This document shows positions 29,341 to 38,371 of a stretch of 64,000 bases of DNA, in pieces. The notes beneath the pieces were generated by a model. The model ran no database searches. It had not been told where the DNA came from and saw only the letters and a list, made by a program, of their open reading frames with translations. A program made the position numbers and the translations under genes. Numbering within the stretch: position 1 is the first letter of the stretch; each line of letters opens with the position of its first letter. This DNA comes from DATEOR01 sp963841425 (GTDB lineage: Bacteria; Actinomycetota; Thermoleophilia; Gaiellales; Gaiellaceae), in contig CAWJCL010000001.1 in NCBI GenBank assembly GCA_963841425.1, positions 496,001 to 560,000 on the forward strand, in the 5' to 3' direction.

Positions 29341-29432
29341 ACCGTGTCGCCGCTTCGCGTCCCGAAAAAGGGTACAGACCGTCGCTCCATCAGGGGATAG
29401 CGAAAGAACGGCGTCAGGACGACGATTCGACC

Positions 29433-29591
29433 GTGAGAACTCTTCTCGACTGGCTCCGTGAAGACGGTCAGACCATGGCCGAGTACTCGATCATCCTGGC
29501 GGTGATCACTCCGGCGATCGTCCTCGCTGTTTCACTTCTCTCCGACCGCGTCGCAGGCTTGTTCAGCGCGCTCCCCGGGCTCATTCCCTAG
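29433..29591 (+). CDS. flp: Flp/type IVb pilin
   Basis: A protein of 52 residues from GTG 29433. A short basic leader with Glu-Asp-Gly-Gln-Thr-Met-Ala-Glu-Tyr-Ser is followed by one hydrophobic helix (IILAVITPAIVLAVSLL). The Gly-Gln with Glu at +5-like spacing and Tyr fits the Flp prepilin cleavage region. It would be processed by TadV and assembled by a Tad apparatus encoded elsewhere, since no tad genes are here. Confidence 0.75.
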   Translation: MRTLLDWLREDGQTMAEYSIILAVITPAIVLAVSLLSDRVAGLFSALPGLIP

Positions 29592-29710
29592 GACGGCGGA
29601 GAAGACCGAGGGACGGCCGCCGCAGCGCCGCCCCTCAAGCGCGGCATGCTACTAGTTTCGTGCTCGCCCGGGAAGATATCCTCGAGGTGATTTCGAGGAA
29701 GGAGCCGAAC

Positions 29711-30742
29711 ATGGCCGAGCAGGAGCTCGAGACGATCGCCCGGGCGCTGGTCGCTCCGGGCAAAGGAATTCTGGCCGCCGACGAGAGCGACGGCACGATC
29801 AAGAAGCGCTTCGACTCGATCGACGTCGAGTCGACCGAGGAGACCCGGCGCGCGTACCGCGACATGCTCTTCACCACACCGGGCGCGGAGGAGCACATCA
29901 GCGGCGTGATCCTCTTCGACGAGACGATCCGCCAGAGCTCTGCGGACGGCACGCCGTTCGCGGCGCTCCTGGAGAGCAAGGGCGTCATCCCGGGAATCAA
30001 GGTCGACAAGGGCGCGAAGCCGCTCGCCCTCGCCGAGGGGGAGACGATCACCGAGGGTCTCGACGGCCTGCGCGACCGCCTGAACGAGTACCAGAAGCTG
30101 GGCGCGAAGTTCGCCAAATGGCGCGCGACGTACTCGATCGCCGAGAGCCTCCCCAGCGAGTACTGCGTCTGGACGAACGCCCACGCGCTGGCACGCTACG
30201 CGGCGCTGTGCCAGGAGGCCGGGCTCGTCCCGATCGTCGAGCCGGAGGTGCTTCAGGACGGGACGCACACGATCGAGGAGAGCGCCAAGGCGACCGGCCG
30301 CGTGCTCCAGGCGGTCTACACGGAGCTCCATGACCAGCGCATCGAGCTGACCGGGACGCTGCTCAAGCCGAACATGGTGCTCTCCGGCTACGGCGCCTCG
30401 AGCCGCGCCGGTGCCGAGGAGGTCGCCGGGAAGACCCTCGAGGTCCTGTACAAGCACGTGCCCGCATCGGTCCCGGGCATCGTCTTTCTCTCGGGTGGGC
30501 AGACGGACGAGGATTCGACTGCGCACCTGAACGCGATGAACGAGCGCGGCCCGCATCCGTGGGAGCTCTCCTTCTCGTACGGGCGTGCGCTGCAGGCTCC
30601 GGCGCTCAAGGCGTGGCGAGGCGACGAGGCGAACGTGGCCGCCGGCCAGGAGGCCTATGCGCACCGCGCCAGGATGAACGGCCTCGCCCGCTCCGGCGAG
30701 TATTCGGCCGAGAACGAGAAGGAGTTCGCCGGCGTCGCCTAG
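29711..30742 (+). CDS. fba: Class I fructose-bisphosphate aldolase
   Basis: A protein of 343 residues, full length for the eukaryote-like class I family. KGILAADES near the N-terminus, Arg-x-x-Leu-Phe-type MLFTTPG, and the Schiff-base lysine in TGTLLKPNMV (about residue 215) are present, followed by Ser-Gly-Gly-Gln-Thr. It cleaves fructose-1,6-bisphosphate in the cytosol. ATG 29711 has AAGGAG 6 bp upstream. It ends in CTAG, sharing those four bases with the convergent glpX stop. Confidence 0.93.
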   Translation: MAEQELETIARALVAPGKGILAADESDGTIKKRFDSIDVESTEETRRAYRDMLFTTPGAEEHISGVILFDETIRQSSADGTPFAALLESKGVIPGIKVDKGAKPLALAEGETITEGLDGLRDRLNEYQKLGAKFAKWRATYSIAESLPSEYCVWTNAHALARYAALCQEAGLVPIVEPEVLQDGTHTIEESAKATGRVLQAVYTELHDQRIELTGTLLKPNMVLSGYGASSRAGAEEVAGKTLEVLYKHVPASVPGIVFLSGGQTDEDSTAHLNAMNERGPHPWELSFSYGRALQAPALKAWRGDEANVAAGQEAYAHRARMNGLARSGEYSAENEKEFAGVA

Positions 30743-31737
30743 CGGTACTCGCGGCCCGAAAACCGAGTGAGCTTTTCGAGGTGGTGGTAGGCCTCGATGC
30801 GACGCACAGTTCCCGACCGTGAGCGCATGACGATGGAATCCGTGACCGCGCCGTCGCGCGAGAGGCGAACGCCGTTCAAGAGCGCGCCGTCGGTGACGCC
30901 CGTCGCCGCGACGAAGACGTCGTCTCCGGCGACGAGGTCGTCGGTGGTCAGCACCTTGTCGAGGTCGTAGCCGTCGTCGAGGAGCGACTGCCGCTCCTCG
31001 TCGGTGCGAGGCCAGAGCTTCCCCTGCACCGCGCCGCCGAGGCACTTGACCGCCGCGGCCGCGATCACACCCTCGGGCGTGCCGCCGATCCCCATCATCA
31101 AGTCGACAACCGAGCCTTGCCGCGCCGCAGCGATCGCGGGAGCGACGTCGCCGTCGGTGATCAGGTTGACCTTCGCGCCCGCGTCGCGCAGGCCGGAGAT
31201 CAAATCCGCGTTCCGGTCGCGGTCGAGGACGACGACGGTGATGTCGGTCGGCTTGACGCCCTTCGCCTCGGCCGCGCGCGTGACGTTCTCCTGCGGCGTG
31301 GCGGTGATGTCGATCGCCTCCGCGACGTCGGACCCGGCCGCGATCTTGTCCATGTAGACCGCGGCGCCCGGGAAGAACATCGTTCCCCGCTCCGCGACGG
31401 CGATGACCGCGATCGCGTTCGGCTGCCCGACCGACGTGAGGCGCGTGCCCTCGAGCGGGTCGACGGCCACGTCCACCTCCGGCGGGTTGCCGTTCCCGAC
31501 CTCCTCGCCGTTGAAGAGCATCGGCGCCTCGTCCTTCTCTCCCTCGCCGATGACGACGACGCCGTTCATGGCCACGGTGTCCAGCATGGCGCGCATGGCG
31601 TCGACGGCGGCCTGGTCGGCAGCCTCCTTGTCGCCCCGTCCCACCCATCGAGCGCAGCTGAGCGCGCCTGCCTCGGTCACGCGCACGAGCTCGAGCGCGA
31701 GGTTTCGGTCCGGTGCGACTGGGTTCCCGCCTGCCAT
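30739..31737 (-). CDS. glpX: Class II fructose-1,6-bisphosphatase
   Basis: A protein of 332 residues. GlpX motifs are visible: GEGEKDEAPML (metal), VDPLEGT, and the C-terminal RIEAYHHLEKL. It hydrolyses FBP to F6P in gluconeogenesis and works opposite the neighbouring aldolase. 10 bp downstream of argS on the same strand. Confidence 0.93.
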   Translation of the reverse strand: MAGGNPVAPDRNLALELVRVTEAGALSCARWVGRGDKEAADQAAVDAMRAMLDTVAMNGVVVIGEGEKDEAPMLFNGEEVGNGNPPEVDVAVDPLEGTRLTSVGQPNAIAVIAVAERGTMFFPGAAVYMDKIAAGSDVAEAIDITATPQENVTRAAEAKGVKPTDITVVVLDRDRNADLISGLRDAGAKVNLITDGDVAPAIAAARQGSVVDLMMGIGGTPEGVIAAAAVKCLGGAVQGKLWPRTDEERQSLLDDGYDLDKVLTTDDLVAGDDVFVAATGVTDGALLNGVRLSRDGAVTDSIVMRSRSGTVRRIEAYHHLEKLTRFSGREYR

Positions 31738-31747
31738 GGCGGAGAAT

Positions 31748-33262
31748 CTACATCCGCTCGGGCGCTTTGACCCCCATGAGGTCCAGCGCACGTGCGATGA
31801 CGGAGCCCGTTGCCGTGCAGAGCGCAAGGCGGAACGGCTCCTCCTCGCTGTCGAGCACACGGTGGTCGTGGTAGAAGCGGTGGAAGTCGTCGGCGACGCG
31901 GATGGCGTAGGTCGGGAGGGCGTGCGGGCCGCGCCGCTCGGTTGCCTCGGCGACGACCGCGGGGAATTCGGCAAGCCGTTTGACGAGCTCGCGCTCCGCC
32001 GACGCGACCTGGCCCACGGGCTCCGGCGAGGATGTCCTGCCCTGCGCGTTTCGCAGGATGCCGGCGATCCGGGCGTGCGCGTACTGGACGTAATAGACCG
32101 GGTTCTTGTCCGTGCGCTCGCGCGCGAGGTCGACGTCGATGTCCATCGCCTGGTCATGGCTCCGCGACAAGAGATGCCAGCGCGCCGCGTCCACCCCGAT
32201 CTCGTCGAGGAGCTCGTCGAGGAAGACGACGTCCCCCCGACGCTTCGAGACCTTGCGCGCCAGGCCGCCCTCGGACAGGTGGACGAGCTGGTAGATGAGG
32301 ATCTCCACCTTCTCCGGGTCGCGGCCGAGCGCACCCGCGATCGCCTTCAGGCGCGCGATGTAACCGTGGTGGTCGGCCCCGAGCACGTAGATGAGCCGCT
32401 GGTGCCCCCGGTTCCACTTGAGCCGCATGTGCGGGACGTCGACGGCGAAGTACGTGGGCCGCCCGTCCGAGCGGAGGACCACGCGGTCCTTGTCGTCTCC
32501 CCATTTGGTCGTCGCAAGCCAGCGCGCTCCTTCCTTCTCGTAGAGCTCGATCTCGGCGATCGCCTCGTCGACGAGCGGCTCCATCTCGCTCTGGTGCACC
32601 CAGAGGTCCATATGGACGCGGAAGCGCTCGAGCGTCTCGCGGATGCGTTCCTCCATCACCTTGACGGGGTCGGTATCGAGCTCGGCGAGCTCGCCGACAT
32701 AGTCCCCCTGATAGCCGTCCGGCGGCGGCTCCTCTCCCCTGCGTCTGGCGTCGACCGACTGGTGGAAGAGGTCGATCTGCGCGCCGCCGTCGTTGACGTA
32801 GAACTCGCGCTCGACGGTGTGGCCCGCGAAGTCGAGCAGGCGGGCGACGGAGTCTCCGTATGCGGCGTTCCGCGCGGAGGCGACCGTCAGCGGCCCGGTG
32901 GGGTTGGCGGAGACGAACTCCACCTGCACACTCTCGGGCTCCGTTGCCGAGCTCGCGCCGTAGTCCGCGCCCGCGGCGAGAACGTCGCCGAGAGCCTCGC
33001 CGTACCAGGCCGGATCTAGCTGGAGGTTGACGAAGCCGGGCGGCGCGACGGCGGCGTCCTTCACCCCCGGAAGGCCGCTTGCCACGACGCGCAGCTCCTC
33101 GGCGATCTCCATCGGGGGTTTGCGCCGGACCGGCGCGGCGCGGAGGGCCGCGTTCGTCGCATAGTCGCCGTGCTCGGGGTTCGACGGGCGCTCGAGCGCC
33201 ACCGGGACCCCGAGCTCGGCCTCGAGCCCGCGTTCGAGCCTTGCAATCGCCTTGGCCGTCAT
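31748..33262 (-). CDS. argS: Arginyl-tRNA synthetase
   Basis: A protein of 504 residues, on the short side for ArgS. N-terminal Arg-Pro-Ser-Asn-Pro-Glu-His-Gly-Asp-Tyr-Ala-Thr-Asn-Ala belongs to the Arg-N domain. VSANPTGPLTVASARNA is the HIGH-region variant, and VSKRRGDVVFLDELL the KMSKS-region. A DALR-type anticodon domain closes the protein. Charges tRNA-Arg in the cytosol. It is divergent from the DUF3467 gene, whose GTG is 20 bp away. Confidence 0.93.
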   Translation of the reverse strand: MTAKAIARLERGLEAELGVPVALERPSNPEHGDYATNAALRAAPVRRKPPMEIAEELRVVASGLPGVKDAAVAPPGFVNLQLDPAWYGEALGDVLAAGADYGASSATEPESVQVEFVSANPTGPLTVASARNAAYGDSVARLLDFAGHTVEREFYVNDGGAQIDLFHQSVDARRRGEEPPPDGYQGDYVGELAELDTDPVKVMEERIRETLERFRVHMDLWVHQSEMEPLVDEAIAEIELYEKEGARWLATTKWGDDKDRVVLRSDGRPTYFAVDVPHMRLKWNRGHQRLIYVLGADHHGYIARLKAIAGALGRDPEKVEILIYQLVHLSEGGLARKVSKRRGDVVFLDELLDEIGVDAARWHLLSRSHDQAMDIDVDLARERTDKNPVYYVQYAHARIAGILRNAQGRTSSPEPVGQVASAERELVKRLAEFPAVVAEATERRGPHALPTYAIRVADDFHRFYHDHRVLDSEEEPFRLALCTATGSVIARALDLMGVKAPERM

Positions 33263-33281
33263 GCGGCTATATCGTAGAGCC

Positions 33282-33572
33282 GTGGACGAGGAGCCCCAGG
33301 AGCGTCAGCTCAATATCCACCTCGACCCTGAGAACCTGGCAGGTGTCTATGCGAACTTCGCCAACGTCAGCTTCTCCGACTACGAGTTCACCCTCACGTT
33401 CGCCCGCATCGACCACGAGGTCGAGGAGGGAGACGTGCCCGGCGTCGTCGTCGCCCGCATCAACATGTCTCCGCGCTTCATGCGCGAGCTGATCGACGCG
33501 ATGAACGACAGCTGGTCGAAGTGGTCGACGCGCGAGGGGATCAGGAACCTGCCGGAGCAGGATTCTTCCTGA
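33282..33572 (+). CDS. DUF3467 family protein
   Basis: A protein of 96 residues from GTG 33282. It has the DUF3467 pattern: a Val-Tyr-Ala-Asn-Phe-Ala-Asn-Val strand, Ser-Asp-Tyr-Glu-Phe-Thr-Leu-Thr-Phe, then VVARINMSPRFMRELIDAMN. Small cytosolic protein of unknown function, common across bacteria. It overlaps the 3' end of the convergent M48 peptidase gene by 32 bp. Confidence 0.82.
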   Translation: MDEEPQERQLNIHLDPENLAGVYANFANVSFSDYEFTLTFARIDHEVEEGDVPGVVVARINMSPRFMRELIDAMNDSWSKWSTREGIRNLPEQDSS

Positions 33573-34746
33573 ACGCCTCGGCCATCCCGATGCGCTTCAT
33601 CGGTGTCGGATGCGTCCCGAAGACGAGGTTCGACCAGGCCGGCGGGTCCGGATCGCCGAGCGACGTGACGGTCAGTCGCTGCTGGAGGCCGATGAGGCTC
33701 TTCGGGTCGTTCGTCGCGGTGAGCGCCATCCAGTCGGCCTCGGCCTCGTAGCGGCGGGAGACGAGATTCCCGAACGGCATGACGAGCAGGGCGTAGACAA
33801 GCGCGACCGCGATCGCGAGCGGCACGAGGCGAGGGTCTGGTAGCCCGCCGCGCCGCTCGGTGAACCACCAGACGAGGAAGACGCCGGGGATCGCCAAGAG
33901 CGCGAACCAGCCGAGCCCCTTCCAGATGTGGCTGCGAGCGACGTGCCCGAGCTCGTGCGCGGCGACAGACTCGAGCTCGGCCGGGCTGAAGCGCCCGTCG
34001 AGAATGGTGTCGTAGAAGACGACGCGCTTCGTCGGGCCGATCCCGGAGACGTACGCGTTCGCCGTCGTCGTGCGCTTGCTCGCATCCGCGACGAGCACCT
34101 TGTCCACGGTCACGCCCTCCTTTGCGCCGAGCTTCTTGATCTCCGCGGTCAGCCGCGCGTCTCCGAGCGGGTGGAACGTGTTGAAGAGCGGCTGGATCAC
34201 GAGCGGCTGGGCGATGAAGTAGAGGACTCCAGCGAGAACGAAGAGCGGCGCTGCGGCGAGCCACCAGGATCGGCCGAGCCAAGCGGCGAGGCCGAGCGTG
34301 ACCGCCGCCGCGGCGGCGACGAGCAGGCACTCGACGCCCACGGCAACCGCCTGGTCGCGCAGCCAGCCGGCCGCGCTCTGCGTGGAAAGCCCGTAGCGCC
34401 GCCGCCACCAGAGCGAGACGCCGCCGAGCGGAAGCGTCGCCAGCCAGAGCGCGATCCCGACGGCGACCGCGACGAGAGCTCCGGTACGGATCCGCCCGCG
34501 CCCGATTCCTCCCAGCGCATCGGCGAGTGGCTGCGCCTTCCAGACGAGCAGGGCCATGACGACGACCTGAACCGCCAGCGAGCCCAGGAGGAGCGTGCGG
34601 CTCACGCGCCGGTACTCGTCGGCCCTCGCGAGCTCGGCGGCGCTGAAGTAGTTTCCCGGATCGAGGTCTGGGATGTCGAGGCGCGGCACGCTCGTCCTCC
34701 AGAGAAAGAAGCCCGAGACGACCCAGACGGCTGCGAGGGCGATCAC
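33541..34746 (-). CDS. M48 family membrane metallopeptidase (Ste24/HtpX-like)
   Basis: A protein of about 401 residues with several membrane helices. The zinc motif is AAHELGHVARSH, the third ligand Glu in Tyr-Glu-Ala-Glu-Ala-Asp-Trp, and DARLTAEIKKLGAKEGV resembles Ste24-type CAAX proteases more than short HtpX. The start is uncertain: GTG 34746 is the first start that does not run into the divergent phosphoesterase gene. Confidence 0.87.
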   Translation of the reverse strand: MIALAAVWVVSGFFLWRTSVPRLDIPDLDPGNYFSAAELARADEYRRVSRTLLLGSLAVQVVVMALLVWKAQPLADALGGIGRGRIRTGALVAVAVGIALWLATLPLGGVSLWWRRRYGLSTQSAAGWLRDQAVAVGVECLLVAAAAAVTLGLAAWLGRSWWLAAAPLFVLAGVLYFIAQPLVIQPLFNTFHPLGDARLTAEIKKLGAKEGVTVDKVLVADASKRTTTANAYVSGIGPTKRVVFYDTILDGRFSPAELESVAAHELGHVARSHIWKGLGWFALLAIPGVFLVWWFTERRGGLPDPRLVPLAIAVALVYALLVMPFGNLVSRRYEAEADWMALTATNDPKSLIGLQQRLTVTSLGDPDPPAWSNLVFGTHPTPMKRIGMAEAFRKNPAPAGS

Positions 34747-34776
34747 GCCTGCCCGCTTCGCTAACGTCCGGCTGCC

Positions 34777-35499
34777 GTGCGAGTGGCCGTCATCTCCGAC
34801 ATTCACGGGAATCTCCATGCGCTCGAGTCGGTGCTTCGCTCCATCGACGCCGAGCCGCCCGACGAGCTCTGGTGCCTGGGCGACCTCGTCGGCTACGGGC
34901 CGCGCCCGAACCGCTGCTGCACGCTCGTGGCCGAACGCGCCGACGTCTGCCTGGTAGGAAACCACGACCTCGGGGTGCTCGGTCGCATCGACCTGGAGGA
35001 TTTCTCGCCGGACGCTGCGGCAAGCGCACGCTGGACCGCCGACGTGCTGGAGGACGAGCCGCGCCGCTACCTCGAGTCGCTCTCGCCCTCAGCAGTGCTC
35101 GACCGCGCGGAGCTCTACCACGCGAGCCCCCGTGACCCGGTCTGGGAGTACGTGCTCGCGCCCGAGGTCGCATTCCTCTCGCTCGAGGCGACCGAGAGGC
35201 CGCTCGTGCTCGTCGGGCACAGCCACGTCGCGCTCCGCTTCGGCTCCGAGGAGCTGACGCTCGCCCTGGGGGAGGAAGGCTCCGAGGTCGACCTGGCCCG
35301 CGAGCGCTGGCTCTTGAACCCCGGCTCGGTCGGCCAGCCCCGCGACGGGAACCCCCGGGCCGCGTGGCTCCTGCTCGACTTCGACGCACAGACGGCCGTC
35401 TACCGCCGCGTCGAGTATTCCGTCGAGAAGACGCAGGCGGAGATCCGCGAGCGCGGCTTGCCCGAGCCGCTCGCGCTGCGGCTGGAGTCCGGCGTCTAG
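34777..35499 (+). CDS. Metallophosphoesterase (calcineurin-like, YfcE/MJ0936 type)
   Basis: A protein of 240 residues with all metal motifs: AVISDIHGN, WCLGDLVGYGP, LVGNHD, VLVGHSH and a LLNPGSVGQPRDGNP loop. This ordering is that of single-domain cytosolic phosphodiesterases. Natural substrate unknown. The TAG shares its bases with the convergent sigma-factor stop (CTAG). Confidence 0.9.
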   Translation: MRVAVISDIHGNLHALESVLRSIDAEPPDELWCLGDLVGYGPRPNRCCTLVAERADVCLVGNHDLGVLGRIDLEDFSPDAAASARWTADVLEDEPRRYLESLSPSAVLDRAELYHASPRDPVWEYVLAPEVAFLSLEATERPLVLVGHSHVALRFGSEELTLALGEEGSEVDLARERWLLNPGSVGQPRDGNPRAAWLLLDFDAQTAVYRRVEYSVEKTQAEIRERGLPEPLALRLESGV

Positions 35500-36078
35500 G
35501 GCGACGCGGCGCGCTCGCCGCCGAACTCGACGCTCACGCCCTCGCGGGCGAGCGCCAGCTGCACCTCTTCGCGCGCCTTGAAGATCCGCCACTTCACGGT
35601 GGCGAGCGTGACTCTCGAGGGAGTCGGCGATCTCCGTGTACGAGAGGCCGACGACGTCGCGGAGGAGAAGCGCCATCTTGAGGTCGGGGTTGAGCACGGC
35701 GACCGCGCGCCAGACGGCGTCGATGGTCTCGACCCGTTCGGGCGGCGCGTCGACGACCTCGAGCGGCGGCACGTCGTCCAGCGTCAGGAAGCTCTGCGGC
35801 TTGCGCTCACGAGCGCGAAGCTCGTCGAGCACGCGGTTCTTCGCGACCTGGAAGAGCCACGTCGTGAAGCGGCAGCGGAGCGAAAAGCCGGCGAGGCCTT
35901 GGTAGATCCGCAGGAAGATCTCCTGCGTGAGGTCTTCGGCGAGTGCCCGGTCGCCCACCATGCGAAGGACGTAGTTGTAGACCGGCGTCTCGTAGGTCTC
36001 GACGATGATCCGAAACGCCCGCTCGTCGCCACGCTGCGCTTTGCGCAGTACGTCGAAGTCGGGCTGTGACAGAGGCAC
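35496..36078 (-). pseudogene. ECF-type RNA polymerase sigma factor, frameshifted in region 4
   Basis: GTG 36078 opens a sigma-70 region 2 (RAFRIIVETYETPVYNYVLR, AEDLTQEIFLRIYQ, FTTWLFQVAKNRVLDELR) and region 4 up to SYTEIADSLE. There, at 35611-35618, the frame breaks. One base over, the proper recognition helix continues as VTLATVKWRIFKAREEVQLA and ends at TAG 35496. Without the shift the protein would be about 193 residues, normal for an ECF factor. No slippery heptamer is present. Either a recent mutation or an assembly error; no anti-sigma gene is adjacent. Confidence 0.75.
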
Positions 36079-36125
36079 TGAAGGTGTCCGGATGGCCGCT
36101 GAGTGACGGCAAGTATAGCCGCCCC

Positions 36126-37610
36126 TTACACGTTAGTAACGAGATCCCTGCCGGTCATTCCCGCGCTTGGGGGAATTCCGAGCAGATTGAGGCAGGTTGG
36201 GACAAGGTCCGAGAGCGTTCCGCCGTCCGCGAACTTCGCGCCGTCGATCGTGACGAAGAGCGGCACCGGGTTGGTCGTGTGCGCGGTGTGCGGGCTCGTG
36301 CCGTCGGATTCGAGCATCTCCTCCGCGTTGCCGTGGTCGGCGGTGACGAGGCAGACACCGCCGAGGCGCTCCACCGCCGCGACAACGCGCCCGAGGCAGG
36401 CGTCGACCGTCTCGACCGCTCGGACCACCGCCGGGATCACGCCTGTGTGCCCGACCATGTCCGCGTTGGCATAGTTGACGACCGCGAAGCGAAAGCCGTC
36501 GCCGATCTCCTCTTCGAACCGGCGGGTGACCTCGTCGGCCGACATCTCCGGCTTCTGGTCGTAGGTGGCGACGTCCTTCGGCGACGGGACGAGGATGCGG
36601 GTCTCCCCCTCCCACTCGCCCTCGCGGCCGCCGTTGAAGAAGTACGTGACGTGGGCGTACTTCTCGGTCTCGGCCAGGTGGAGCTGCCGGGCGTCGTGCT
36701 CTGCGAGCACTTGTGCGAGCGTATCCGCGATCTCATGCTCCGCGAAGGCGACCGGGCAGTCGAAGTCCTCCCGGTAGCGCGTCATCGTCGTGAGGTCGTA
36801 CCGGCGCTCGAGCAGGAGCTGGGAGAGCTGCCGGGCGCGGTCCGGGCGGAAGTTGAAGAAGATCGCCGCGTCCCCGGGGCCGAGCCTGGGCCCCGGGAGA
36901 ACGACGGGCTGCACGAACTCGTCCGTCACGCCCGCCGCATAGCTCGCCTCGATCGCGGCCACGGCGCTCTCCGCCGGAGTCCCCGTGCCGTCGACGATGG
37001 CACCCAGCGCGCGGTGGGTGCGGTCCCAGCGCTGGTCGCGATCCATGGCGTAGTAGCGGCCGCTGACCGTGACGACGCGGATGCCGGCGTCGACCAGCTC
37101 GCCGACGTCGCTCCGGCCGGCGTGCGGCGAGACGTCGCGCCCGTCCGTGAAGGCGTGCACGAAGGTGCGCTCGGCCATCCCCTCCCGCCTCGCGAGCTCG
37201 ATCAGCGCGCGGAGGTGGTCGATGTGGCTGTGTACGCCGCCGTAGGAGACAAGCCCGAGCAGGTGGACGTTCGTCCCGCGGTCCTTGGCGCGCTGGAATG
37301 CCCCCACGAGCGCCGCGTTCCCGAAGAAGTCGCCGCGCTCGACCGAGCGGTTGATCCGCATGAAGTCCTGGTCGATCACGCGGCCGGACCCGATCGTGAG
37401 ATGGCCCACCTCGGAGTTCCCCATCTGACCGCGCGGAAGCCCGACCGCCTCGCCGGAGGCCTCGAGCGTCGTGTGCGGGTAGCGGCGCCAGAGCTCGTCG
37501 AAGACGGGTGTGTCCGCGAGCTCGACGGCGTTCCCCGGCCCCGGCGGCGCGCAGCCCCACCCGTCGAGGATGACGAGCGCTACGAGCGGATACGGGCTGC
37601 CGACTGGCAA
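36126..37610 (-). CDS. gpmI: 2,3-bisphosphoglycerate-independent phosphoglycerate mutase
   Basis: A protein of 494 residues, close to the usual 500-510. N-terminal LVILDGWG carries the first metal Asp, MGNSEVGHLTIGSGR the catalytic Ser, and TADHGNAEEM and Pro-His-Thr-Ala-His-Thr-Thr-Asn the second metal site. Interconverts 3-PG and 2-PG. Start TTG 37610 lies inside the tpiA 3' end (31-bp overlap), suggesting coupling. Last gene of the gap-pgk-tpiA-gpmI block. Confidence 0.92.
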   Translation of the reverse strand: MPVGSPYPLVALVILDGWGCAPPGPGNAVELADTPVFDELWRRYPHTTLEASGEAVGLPRGQMGNSEVGHLTIGSGRVIDQDFMRINRSVERGDFFGNAALVGAFQRAKDRGTNVHLLGLVSYGGVHSHIDHLRALIELARREGMAERTFVHAFTDGRDVSPHAGRSDVGELVDAGIRVVTVSGRYYAMDRDQRWDRTHRALGAIVDGTGTPAESAVAAIEASYAAGVTDEFVQPVVLPGPRLGPGDAAIFFNFRPDRARQLSQLLLERRYDLTTMTRYREDFDCPVAFAEHEIADTLAQVLAEHDARQLHLAETEKYAHVTYFFNGGREGEWEGETRILVPSPKDVATYDQKPEMSADEVTRRFEEEIGDGFRFAVVNYANADMVGHTGVIPAVVRAVETVDACLGRVVAAVERLGGVCLVTADHGNAEEMLESDGTSPHTAHTTNPVPLFVTIDGAKFADGGTLSDLVPTCLNLLGIPPSAGMTGRDLVTNV

Positions 37611-38293
37611 ATCGTCGTCAAGGAATCGACTTCGAGAGACGCACCGCCGACGAGGGCGCCGTCGACGTCGGCCTGGGACAGAAGCTCGTCCGCGTTCTCC
37701 GGCTTGACGGAGCCGCCGTAGAGCACGGGGACGTCGACGAGGCCCTTGATGAACGAGTGAGCCTCCTGCGCCTGCTCCGGCGTGGCCGTCTGGCCGGTGC
37801 CGATCGCCCACACGGGCTCGTAGGCGATCACGAGGCGCTCGTGCGGGCCGACGGCGTCTCGGATCGACTCGACCTGGAGGCGAACGACGGTCTCGGTCTG
37901 GCCGGCCTCCCGCTCCTCCTCGGACTCCCCGACGCAGGCGATCACGGCGAGGCCGTGTTCGAGGGCGGCGATCGTGCGGCGCGCGACGGTCTCGTCCGTC
38001 TCGCCGAAGAACTGCCGGCGCTCGGAGTGGCCGACGACGGCGCCCTGCACACCGAGCTCGACGAGCATGGGAGCCGAGACCTCGCCCGTAAACGCTCCCT
38101 CGGGCGCCCAGTGGACGTTCTGGGCGTAGGTGGTGAGGCCGGCTTCGACCGCGGCGGCGAGGGACGGATAGGCCGGGCAGAGGACGACGTCGACGCCGTC
38201 GGGAGGCTCGAAGGCAGCGGCGAAGGCCCGCGTCTCCGAGGGCCCCTTGAACATCTTCCAGTTCCCCGCAATCAGCATTTTCGCCGGGGCCAC
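37580..38293 (-). CDS. tpiA: Triosephosphate isomerase
   Basis: A protein of 237 residues, GTG start. AGNWKMFKG holds the active Lys, VVGHSERR the His, and YEPVWAIGTG the catalytic Glu and phosphate loop. Ends with Gly-Gly-Ser-Val and ALVGGASLEVDSL as usual. Cytosolic glycolytic enzyme, overlapped by gpmI. Confidence 0.94.
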   Translation of the reverse strand: MAPAKMLIAGNWKMFKGPSETRAFAAAFEPPDGVDVVLCPAYPSLAAAVEAGLTTYAQNVHWAPEGAFTGEVSAPMLVELGVQGAVVGHSERRQFFGETDETVARRTIAALEHGLAVIACVGESEEEREAGQTETVVRLQVESIRDAVGPHERLVIAYEPVWAIGTGQTATPEQAQEAHSFIKGLVDVPVLYGGSVKPENADELLSQADVDGALVGGASLEVDSLTTICQSAARIRS

Positions 38294-38371
38294 CGCGGGC
38301 CTCCCTCCAATTTCAGCCTATTCGGAAAAGGCGAGCCGGTGGGAAACGGGACTGAGTCGAAAGTGTACAAA

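Noticed and set aside
35611..35618. Programmed frameshift in the sigma factor
   Set aside because: There is no X-XXY-YYZ slippery site, Shine-Dalgarno-like stimulator or downstream pseudoknot that I can see.
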